Of a DNA stretch of 64,000 nt, positions 1-11,100 are shown piece by piece; position 1 is the first letter of the stretch, and the number at the start of each line of letters is the position of its first letter. The position numbers and the translations under genes were made by a program. The notes beneath the pieces are model-generated. The model made no database searches. It saw only the letters and a program-made list of their open reading frames with translations, and was not told where the DNA came from. Source of the stretch: Trachythela sp. YZ-2020 (taxonomy: Eukaryota > Cnidaria > Anthozoa > Malacalcyonacea > Clavulariidae); assembly GCA_016169945.1 (NCBI GenBank), contig JADLSH010000145.1, forward strand, positions 1,550,001 through 1,614,000. The letters run 5' to 3'.

Positions 1-1005
1 GATAATGTGTCCATACGGACAGTTATATTTAACCCTGGAGTGCCTAACAGACCACCACTAGTGCTGTTACATGGTCTAAATACTGGCTTGTGTTCATTCC
101 TTCATAGCGTGAAAAGACTGAGTAGAAATTGTACAGTTTATGCCATTGATCTGCCAGGATTTGCACGTAGCTCGAAGCCACAGATGTCAAGCGATGTGGA
201 CGAAATTGAACGTAAATATGTAAGATGGTTGGAGTTATGGCGACAAAATCTGGCCATTGAGAAATGCTTTCTACTTGGTCATGATTTTGGTGGGTATATT
301 GCAACCTTGTACACTCTCTCTTATCCTTGGAGAGTCTGCCAGTTAACATTGTATGAACCATGGGGCTTCCCTATATTACCATTTGGTATGACTGATCGTA
401 GTCCAAATAAAAAATCCATTGAACATTCCGACTTCTTTCCAACTTGGCTTAATAAACTAGATACAGTTTTCCACTTTGCACGACGTCTGAGCTTTATCTA
501 CGCAATCGTATGTTTTTACTGCCGGCAAGTGCAATACATGTTTCAAATGATAAGACACCCCTGCAAGTTTTTACAAGATTTGTTTAAAAAACAAGAAGCA
601 TGGTTTCAGTATAAAACATTGTGTCAAGAAGCTCAAAACTCGTCTGGTAAAAATGCTTATAGCAAGTTAAGCGTGTTAAATGTCTGGGCAAGAGATCCTC
701 TGATAAAACGAATCAATTCCCTCGATGATGGAGTACCAATAACATTCATCTTTGGTTCAAAATCATGGTTTGATCACCGTTCAGCTTATGAAGTGAAGTG
801 CTCAAGATCAAATCTAGATTCAGTCAGTGTTCACATTATTGAAGGCCAGGAAAAGCAAGCTATACACGAGGAAAACCCCAGAGAGTTTGAATATATAATA
901 TTACAGAAGTCATGTTCGTACGAGGAAGAACAAGATGAAGGATGGATAGAAGATGATTGGATTTCGTGTGATTACTCCGAGGATGAAACTTCCAATGTCA
1001 TCTAA
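1..1005 (+). CDS. ABHD4/ABHD5-like alpha/beta hydrolase, 3' part
   Basis: The frame is open from the window edge to TAA at 1003-1005, so the 5' end lies outside and no start codon can be assigned. Counting from the GTG at 7, an alpha/beta hydrolase fold is clear: oxyanion LHG at residues 21-23, AIDLPGFARSS at 46-56, nucleophile elbow GHDFGG at 91-96, then EPWGFP and a conserved FIFGSKSWFD strand. The EPWGFP block and the spacing point to ABHD4/ABHD5 (CGI-58), which act in N-acyl phospholipid metabolism or co-activate triglyceride lipase at lipid droplets. The nucleophile position is Asp93; ABHD4 has Ser and human ABHD5 has Asn. The His expected in the GHYVYAD-type block near the C terminus is not at its aligned place (H287 lies about three residues on). 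The last 31 residues form an acidic tail I do not know from the family. It is probably catalytically altered or a pseudoenzyme, which is inference. Confidence 0.88.
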   Translation, partial: DNVSIRTVIFNPGVPNRPPLVLLHGLNTGLCSFLHSVKRLSRNCTVYAIDLPGFARSSKPQMSSDVDEIERKYVRWLELWRQNLAIEKCFLLGHDFGGYIATLYTLSYPWRVCQLTLYEPWGFPILPFGMTDRSPNKKSIEHSDFFPTWLNKLDTVFHFARRLSFIYAIVCFYCRQVQYMFQMIRHPCKFLQDLFKKQEAWFQYKTLCQEAQNSSGKNAYSKLSVLNVWARDPLIKRINSLDDGVPITFIFGSKSWFDHRSAYEVKCSRSNLDSVSVHIIEGQEKQAIHEENPREFEYIILQKSCSYEEEQDEGWIEDDWISCDYSEDETSNVI

Positions 1006-1086
1006 ACACGGACTTAAAACACTTAAATTCTTATTTATTTCGATTATTGCAAACTGTGAAAGATTTGGAACAAGCCTTATACAAAC

Positions 1087-1092
1087 AATAAA
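1087..1092 (+). promoter_or_regulatory. Poly(A) signal of the ABHD-like gene
   Basis: AATAAA lies 81 bases after the stop codon on the coding strand, a normal distance for a short 3' UTR. Confidence 0.6.
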
Positions 1093-2147
1093 GTTGCTGC
1101 AACTTGTAACAAAACCTGATTTCAATGCATGTTAATTCAAATATCCACGCTGACCACGCATAACATAACTTACACGAGACTATACTAATTTACGTGTGAA
1201 AATTTTCCCTTAAAAATCCACTTTTGCATGTTGCAGTAATTTTGGTTATATTTTTGTATACTGTTATATGTCTTATATGAAATAATCAATATGTGTGCGA
1301 GATGACTATGGTGTACCATTTTCTTTTCCTTTGAAATTCGCAGTATTCAATTTAACGGCAGTAGTTGAACAAGGATCCTTCTCATACAACACTGTGGCAA
1401 AGAGCGAAGTTACGTAATTCCGCTGTTTGTCACAGTTTCTGAAGGAGCTCGCTTAAAGGCGGATTTCCAGTCCTCACACGAAGCTCCTCGCAGCTCGCTG
1501 CGAGTACTCGCAGACGTACTGCGAATGCCTTGCCGCTCGCGGAAAATAGTACCCTAGGAGAAAATAAATACGAGGCGAAAGAGCCTCTGGTCAAATCGAT
1601 TGCGAATCTCACTTCCATACTTAATTAGGTTCAGAATCTGAACCTCGCATGTGATTGGCTGTTTGTAAAAACATGTTTGGAAAATAAACAAACATTGAAC
1701 TAATTATAGTTTTTGTGTTCACACTATGCTAATATAATCAAATAATAAACCACAGGGAGTATGAAAATATGCAGACAACGTTTTCTTTCAGTTTTGTTTT
1801 GCTTTGCAATTTCCGGTTTGGAGTGGACTTTAAATTTCGCTTTGAGCCAGGCTCCAATGTCGGGTTGTTGTCGTTGCTATGGCAATATCCATGGTGCAAT
1901 ACTTGATACAGGTAATGGGCATCATATATTAGGTCATTGCCGCCATGAAGGATAGATAAAAAAGAGGACTTTTTCTCGGACTTTTTAACGCTGCTAAGTT
2001 TACACAATATATTTTGTTCTTTGAATCCCTGTGTGGGTTGCATTCTAATGAAAAGGATACAGCTTCCGCAAGTTTTCCTCTCATAAACCTTGTTTTCCAT
2101 CTCACAAAACAATGAAGCGAACAATATACCGACAACAACAAGTGTCC
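1093..2147. other. Intergenic, no gene seen
   Basis: This lies between the convergent ABHD-like and EIF2B3 genes. I see no coding frame with a recognisable product. About 1375-1440 resembles the inner part of the small MITE at 63312 (a CTGTGG…TTACGTAAT…CTGCTGTTTG block), so a decayed relative may sit here. The GC-rich stretch 1445-1545 contains short palindromes around CAGCTCGCTGCGAG. Confidence 0.4.
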
Positions 2148-2153
2148 TTTATT
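2148..2153 (-). promoter_or_regulatory. EIF2B3: Poly(A) signal of EIF2B3
   Basis: AATAAA on the minus strand begins about 40 bases past the stop codon of the EIF2B3 terminal exon. Confidence 0.7.
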
Positions 2154-2194
2154 GAAACCAGTTAATCGATTTATACAGTTTTTACATTGTTACT

Positions 2195-5100
2195 TTAAAT
2201 ATTCATATGTCCTTTAGCAAAAGCTTCTCCTTTAACATCAGCTATAAAAGAAAAGTGCAAATCTGAGCAATCTAATAGTTATAATTCTGCGTGCTGGTAT
2301 CTCGTTCTCAGCAATTTTTCAGTTTCTATTTATTCAATGTTATGTTACACAGGGTGTGCCAAATCGTTAAGGACAGCGCACTAACCGCATCTGTCACCGT
2401 TCTTTTAAATCACAACTATCGTATTAGCTCACATTACTATATGTTTAAATAATACGAAGTTTTGATTGTATTCGATTGCGTTTCGATGATGAAATAAATT
2501 CGGAAATTCGATTCCCCCCTCCCTCTCCCAACCAAAATTTCCACCATTGTGCCATTGTCCGGATCTTATTTACACTCAAGATGAAAATCCGAGCTTACGG
2601 ATCGAAACTGCTTCACAAAATAAAAGAATTATACCCAATACAATATTATACTTACAAGCCTCGGGTATAGTATGTGATTCTCCAACTTGACAATCTTTCA
2701 TTGAACTGTTCTCATTAATAAGAGCATTATTACAGATCACACTACCGGTAATGTTACAACTACGACAAAAAACAAAACACGACATTTCAAGAACACGACA
2801 AGGTTATCAGTTCGTGCATGGTATAATAAGGAGTTAAATATACAAGTATACGACGATGTGTGGATTTCATCCTGGTTTCACTAAGTACCATTCTTCAGCA
2901 GATGAGGCTGCTGTCATCAGTGAGAGAAAATAGGAGATTGAGTAAAATTAAGAGATGTAGTTCAACTTTCTTGCTCCTATATAGTCTAGACTAATGGACA
3001 TTTCCCGAATTTTCTGGCTGACAATTAACACATTGATACTTAAAAGAATGGATCACATTGTGAGCAAATTAAGCCGAAAGTGTCGAAAGTTGCACAGGTG
3101 AGCTGCACCATCTCCTGCCTCGTAACCTTGGCCATACGTAGTACGTCATACAACTAAACGTCGACTTACCCATCTTTTATAGTCACATGATTCATTATAA
3201 CAGAGTTTGTTATTTTAACTTTATCACCGATTGTTACATGTTTGCCAATAATTGATTTTTTAATTGATACTTTCTCCGAAATATTGCAACCCTCACCGAC
3301 CATGCTGTCAGATCCAACCTGGTGATTCATGGAAATTATGTTATAAATGAGAATATTATAGTCAATTGTATTCCTTCGCTCATATTATCATAGTTACTGA
3401 AAATCTTGTTCAAGAGGAATATTTTGTTTTCTTTCTACTGTATTCCCTAGGAGTGGTTGACTACAATCTTTTGTGGTCGCTAAACTCGCTACAACTACTC
3501 CAAAAACATAGGCAGCCACAACTACAGGGTAACTGTTATCTACTTATCAGAAAATGTAGTTCGCCACTGACTATAACTACTGTTTCGAAAATCTAGCAAA
3601 CTGTTTGGCTACCTTCCTACTATCCGTGTTCGTAATTTAAATTTCATATTGGGTACTTTAATGTGACTTTTTATGGGGAAAAGTATAGGGCGTGTGGAAT
3701 ACCCTTCAGTACCTGTGATTTCTTAACGTTCGCCAGCGGATGTACAAGTTCTTTCTTCGCAGATAATGTTGGTAAGATTTTTGGTATCTAGATAATACAT
3801 TGTATTAAATATCGTCATTAGGATGATCATAACTAAACCTCTACAGAGATCAATATAGTTTTTAATTGTTAGAAACTGGAAATACGTCAAATACCTTATT
3901 GTATAAAACCGCTACATTGTTTCTCCTCATCATGACAAGCAAAATCATGAGATAAATTTCGGACGAAAGGCATACGAAATATTGAAATGGTCTTTTTCTC
4001 TTTCAGGAAGGTACGACATGCAAAAACGAAGACAATTTATTATTGGAAACTACCTATATATACCCTCACCCGGAGCCCGCTTAATTAAGATAATTGTGGT
4101 TTCATTGCTGACTTTGAATTTTATTTCCTTTGATTAAAAGATGTGTTTTCAGTTAGAAAGTTGTTAGATAATTTTGTTTTTACCACCAGCGATTTTAAAT
4201 GGTATGATAAAACAATTTTAGATTTTGAACATTTTATCATAAAATACCCCGAACTTATTGCATAATCAGTATAAAATACCTGACTGTTTAACAAGTACTC
4301 ACTAATCTGTTCGACTCCATATACATAGGAACTGTATTAATACGTAGACAATGACCATTATCCATAGTAAAGCAATGACATCTGATCTCGTCTGTATATG
4401 CACGATCTGATGTGGATAAACTTTGAGCCAAATGATCCAGTTCATTTTTTTCAATATAATTAAAAATATCTAAAACACAGTTATAATATAATTATATACA
4501 ACTCAATATAAACAATTCTTCTTGAAGCTCTGTAGCATATAATTAATTTGTTATTATACTTTGGATAACACCAAAGGATTTATTTGTCTATGAGAAACTG
4601 CTTGATTTCTTTCTTATATAACCATGATGATGTTTACCAACTTGGATTGTTTACGAAACGAAATTTTCGTGCACAGCTTTACTGGCAAGGGCGGATAACG
4701 CTGGATGATTCTCTATGTTGATAAATAAGATAGAAACTTGATTTTACGAGGGTAACACCTTTAGTTTCAATTTTAGTCTTTCTTAAAATGCCTGAAAAGC
4801 CTTCGTAACAACAGGGCCCAGAATATTTAATGCTACGTTTTACAATTAAGTTGCAATTAAAGTACATTACGATAAACACCAAACAAATAACTGTTAGACA
4901 GGCACGGAAATTTAGTTTCATAAACAATTTTAAAATTTTACTTTGGCTAAAACCAGGTCACTTTATTCCTCGCAGACCTCTCGAGGATACAGCTACAATA
5001 ACATTGTGTATTATTTTATAATAATAAAAATAATAATAATAATAATTTATTCATTTAAGTAGAGCGCATATAGTTTATGATAAATACTCAAAGCGCTTTA

Positions 5101-8100
5101 CATAGTAAAAACTAGAATCAATCAGAATTAAGCATACCATAACTTAGTAACATTAAAATATAGACTATTATGTATAACTGCGATAAGAATGTTACAATCC
5201 TATGTGAACTTAATCTATACAAGGTTAAGTTATTGACAAGGAATGTTTTCAAACGTTCTTGAAGACTGAAAAGTTATCACAGTTACCCTCCCCCCCCCCC
5301 ACCTTCCCAACCATTAGGGGTTAGCTACGGCCCTGGTTGTGCTTGGTTTTCTCCTGTGCTTTAAGGGTTTTCTACTAGCTTAGGCCTTGTTGTTGAGCAC
5401 TTGTACCAAGAGCCTCTAGCTCGGGGGAATTGGTCAACCACACCCTCCATGCCCTCCACATCCTGTGTGATCGACATGAAATAAATCATTATTATAATAT
5501 AATATACCGTTCTTCGTATCTTCCTCCATTATTTCTTTTGACGTATCTTGTTGTTCAGTACGTTTTCTATTTCTTCTATATTGTTTCTTTATCAAGTACG
5601 GAATTAGTTCTCCTTTTATTGAATTGAATGATCTAAACATAAACAATTTAAACTAATTATTCCTATCTACCTTCGGCACGAGTTTTAGAAAGGGTGATAG
5701 TAAAATATCAGCGAGTCTTAAGCCTTGGTTACATCTGCGGCCCTGACTTATGTATTACCTAGATTAGTGTTCGACTACGATATTCGTCATTTGAGAAGCA
5801 ATTATACGTCATATTCTGCTGTGGCCAAGTGCTGAAATGGCGCACAAATGACGAATCCCATGCACATAGTCGTAGGGTAAGGGTAATGTTTTTGTCAACT
5901 TCGTTCGCCACTTGGTGGTGATCAGGCAAGGAAATACGCCACGGTTCGGTACCATACGGGTGCAGTGGAACACAGCCTTTAGTGGCTATGATGCACTTTT
6001 CCAACGGACCGGACGGACGGGTCCTTGAAGTCGACTTCGCTCGACACTTAGTGGCGTTGTAAATTTTTGTTATGAACCAGTCCGTGAACAAGTCAACCTT
6101 GTTCATGATACACATTTGTTACGCTTCTTGAGGAAGATTTGGAGAAGGAAAATTTAAGGTACAACCTTGATCTTATAAACTTACTTGTTCGAAATAAGAA
6201 AATCAATAACCCACTTCTTTATGATATACAGATGACCATCTACGAGGTTACTTTTGATATTTACGAATGGAAATCTACAATAAAGTAACCACAATTCACA
6301 ATGTCAGGAAAAATATTCAAGTGGCGGACACAATTATTGCCGTTGCGAATGTAGATTGCTCCGCCACTAGACCAAATTTCAAGATTAATCCATGTTAAAC
6401 AAGCACAACTATATCCCTAAACCTAACTTAATCCTGACCCTTATCTTCATCCTAACCCAATCCTGACCCAATCCCAGTACCAATCCTAGTACCAATCCTA
6501 ACTCCAACGGCCGTATTCTAACCCAAACCTTAATCCTAATCTAATACTAACGTAAAATTGTGAACCACTCATATGGAAAGCCACCCTAAACGTTAAACTT
6601 CCACGGTTGCACTAAAGAAATCACGAATAATCGTCGTTCATTCCTGTATATGATGTTACCTTTTTAATAGTGATTTGTGTAAAATTAATATTTCATCCAG
6701 GTCATCTTCAGCATCAAAGAACAATAATCTGTTCTGTTGTTCATCCAAACCAATAATATCCCGCTGGTCTAGAAATATTAACAAATTTCACAATTATATA
6801 TTTAGTTCAAAATTCGAAAATGACGAGGTTAAGGAAGTAATATGATTCCTGATACGATTCTTGCCTTTCTTGGCTCTTATTTACTCGAGGAACAACGTCA
6901 TTGGCTAACAAGGCAAAGTTAAGGTAGATGGCTACAATCATCCCTATTCAAATCATGATCACCTAGTATATGTATATGCCAGTCTTGCAATCTTCGTTTG
7001 ACGATAACGATTGTTGGTGGTAATGACTCGTTAAGGTATCCTACGCAATCGAATGTTTTGTTTGACACACTTGGTCTGTCAAGTCGATGTTTCCTTGCCT
7101 AATTCTGAAACCGTACTTGGTGTTCAATCAATCAATCAATCAAAAAACTTTATTTAAACACGGTAAAATCTATAGTATGGTATAAAAAGAACATTTTACA
7201 ATAACAATTTACTGATACAGAGACAATTTACACTTAGAATTTAACAAATATTAAAACTACAACATGTTACTGATTTACATGATTGCCGTGCGGGAGTCCG
7301 TATCATATGGAAAATAGGTTGTCAATTTCTCTTTTGAATTGACTAAGAGAGCATATTGCTCGTACATTTTGAGGTAACTCATTCCACAGCACCGCCCCGT
7401 TATAACTAAAACTTCGTTTACCGTAGTTCGTTCGCGGTTTTGGCACAAATGAAGTGTTTTCAGAGTTTCTCAAATTGTATGCTGTGCTGCGGGATTGTGC
7501 AGATAATGCGGAGTTAATTCGTTAATTGTTTTAAACATCATTATAGCTTTATGCTTTTTCCGGCGTGTTGAAAGATTATCCCAGCCCAGCTTACTAAAAA
7601 GGTCGCTGGAACTAGCATCATATCGAGATTTGGCGATGACCCTCGCTGCCCTATTTTGCAATTTTTGCAATTTATCATTTAACGTGATATTTAAACCATC
7701 CCAAGCTGAACTACAATAATCAAAATACGGTTGTATTAATGCTCCATAAAATTTCAGGGCAGTGTTTATATCTATAAATTGGCCCACCCGTTTAAGAGCT
7801 CCAATAGCTGATGCAATCTTTTTGGAAATATTTTCGACATGCCGTGCCCATGTAAGGTGCTCATCGATTTGTAAGCCTAAGGATTTCGTTTCGTTAAGGT
7901 GGCTCGATAGGAAAAAAATCAAGAAAAATTGAATTTTTCAAAAATGGTATTTTTTCAATGTTCAACCTTTAAACTATCATATACAATTCGTTTTTTAAAG
8001 AGTAAAAGCGATTTACGTTTATTCTGAGGGATTTTATAATGTACACCATCAAATTTTGAACAGGTTACCATGGCAACGTGATCTGTGTTTTTGAAAAACG

Positions 8101-11100
8101 ACCATATAAAACGTTCTGTATGCACCATTTTAGTTTTGTTTCGCAAAAAGATTAGACAAAGGAAGAAAGGTTATATTGACAATCTGACAGAACAAGAAGG
8201 CACCCAGTATGAAGCTGGAGCATTTTGAGCCCTGTACTCAAGCTGGTCAGTGACAGTAAACTTTGGAACTGATTTTCTCAATCTGTCGTTTTTAGGCCTT
8301 TTCCGAATTTGTTTTTGTGATATCTCAAAACTATACAAGCTATTGACTTGAAATTTTCACTGAGTATTGAGGAGTCTATTAGTTGTGCAAGGAACTAGGA
8401 TATTTGAGTTTGGTACCCCCAGTAATGAGTTATGGATATTTTGCTAAGTCAATGTAGGGCATTTTTCTTTACTGTTATTGAGGATGCTAGAAAATAATGA
8501 AGGGACGGCTATATCTAGTTGATTCTAGTTCCTTGCATAGCTCAACCATTGGTTATAATATGTTGAAAGTTTTAGACTCTTACCTATTATACATTCCAAG
8601 ATATTAACTTTCCCGCAACCCCTTATTTTTCGCACCGGGAAAAGTTGCCTTCAGTGTTCAGGGCACTACTCTCATGAGATTTACCCAATGTACACCAAAC
8701 CTTTTTGGGTAAATGTACTAAGTATGTCACTTCTGCTGAATTAAAATGGTTTCATACCATAAGTTATTTCATGGTGAAATAAGCTATCGAAAATACATGA
8801 ATTTGCCTATCGAGCCACCTTAACTCTCTTGATAGCCTTTCCGTCAATTTCCACGCTTATGTGTTCGTTATTATGTACGAGTAATCGTTGACGAGACCCG
8901 ATTATCATAAATTCCGTTTTAGCGACGTTTAGACTCAGTCTATTAGTTAGTAGCCATTGATGAAGATTTTTCAATTCGGAATTAATTATTAGCTCAAGCT
9001 CCGTTACGGATTTTGCTGCGATGCTTATATTAGTGTCGAAAGCAAACATTCTTGGAGAGGCTCTGTTGAGACAATTAGGCAGATCATTAATATATATTAA
9101 GAACAATAGAGGTCCCAAGTTACTACCTTGTGGTACCCCACTGGTTATTTTAACAGCTTCAGATAACTCACCATTGACGCAACATCTCTGACTGCGGTTA
9201 CTTAGATATGATTCAAATAATTTGATACCGTTTTGGTCAACACCATACATTTGTAACTTCCGTAAGAGAATGGCGTGATCAATAGTATCAAATGCTTTTT
9301 TAAGGTCGATAAAAATTACTCCGTTAAGAAGACCATTATCTATATTGATTGACCAAATGTCCGTGGCTTCCATTAGGGCAGTCAGTGTACTGTGCAATGG
9401 TCGAAAACCAGATTGATACGCAGATAATAGAGTGTTCCCGTAACAATGAGCCAAATTGGCGTTTTGAGTGATCTGGATGGATACTTTTTCTCAGTTACTG
9501 CATTGTATACACAGCTTAGACACATCATGCGTTTTATATTTGATTGGAAAAGGACAATATGACCGAACGTCAAAATGGGTTCTATACCTGGCAATGATTG
9601 TACGAAAGCGTATTTGTATACGCAATTACGTGGGTTGAGGAGGATACGAATGACGAGACAGAGAATAAAGACAATGAAAACTACAGTGGTTCTAGAAGAT
9701 GTAGGTGAGGTTGAAGGCTGTGGAGTGATGTTAAATACCAGATCTAAGGCTGTAGCTGAAACAGTTGCTCAAGCTACAATGAAAGCAGTGCAGAAGGATG
9801 TTGATGAGGGTTAAGGTGAGTCCGAAACTAGGTTTCGAGGAAGAGATCCAGCTCCAAGCTGGCGCACGAGGATGGTGGGTCCGTATGGGTCATGATGAGG
9901 GTGATGAGAGAGTTGATGATGGTAAGCAGGTTGCTGGTAACGATGTGGTTATAAAGAATATAGTGGGAAGGATGATGATGATGTTGATAAGCAGAACGAT
10001 GTGGTGGAATTTAAACTGAGAATCCATTTCTTTGACCATGTTAACTAAATTGGAAATTCCAACTTACTTAACATATTTTTCCTTGTCTTCGTTTTCGTAT
10101 TTTCTTCTTTCTCCTTTTCTTTGTTTTCATTGGAAGCCAGAAGTACGGTGATAGTTGCATCATATGTTCTGTGAATATCTGCCAGTTGATGTAACTTTAC
10201 TTCTGCTATTAGATCACAACTCACAACCAGAACATCTTTCTAAATATCATCAAAAAATATTGATTTTTCCATTGAGAGCGCATAGGCCTTCAGAGGCATT
10301 CAAATATTTGAATGGCCCGATTTATACTAAATATGGACGAACTAGGGCAAACAAAATATATTTTGTCTAATAATTCATCTGTGTAATACTAAATAATTAT
10401 TTATATCCATCTATAAACAAGATGCATACTTCGTCCATTCAGACGAACTTCAGCGCACATATTTAATCTTTATGAATGAAAAATATCAGACATGGTTTGT
10501 TCCCAGAACCATTACTGGAAAATTACTGGAATAGATCACGCTATCTGATCGCTAGTTCGTCTGGATACTTCGACTTGTGTCTACACTTAGACGGGTGATT
10601 TGTCAGATGATGGTGCTTGACGGAAGATCCACCTCTTGTTTCAATTACACCCATATAAATTATAATATATAAATTATATATAGTTATATAAAGTGACTTA
10701 TAACAATTTCACCTTTATTTTATCTTTGATATGCCTTAGTGAGTCTGCGGTTCCCATGGCATTATTATCAGGAATTGGTATGATTTCAATTTTCATTTCT
10801 GTTTCAAAACATTTCTCAACAGCATTGCTGATCAACAATTCCTCTGATTCCAACACAACAACTATCACTTCTGCAAGAAAAGTTGTCGCATAATGTTCAT
10901 CGGCACACTCATTTCTTTACAGACACAATATCAACATATAAATACTGTATGCACAATGTGGTGAAGTATATCGAAATATGGTTTACAGGTGCATCATATA
11001 CCATACACATAGTAATTCACTAAAATAGAAATTAAAATGATTTATTTTTTATCTATGAAAATAAAGCAATCTGATTGGCTAGCGAGCGTTTCAGAGCGGT

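Noticed and set aside
9575..10019. Two plus-strand frames rich in Glu, Asp and Val as a gene
   Set aside because: They lie in an EIF2B3 intron, come from GATG/GAGG-rich text, and have no motif or splice context.
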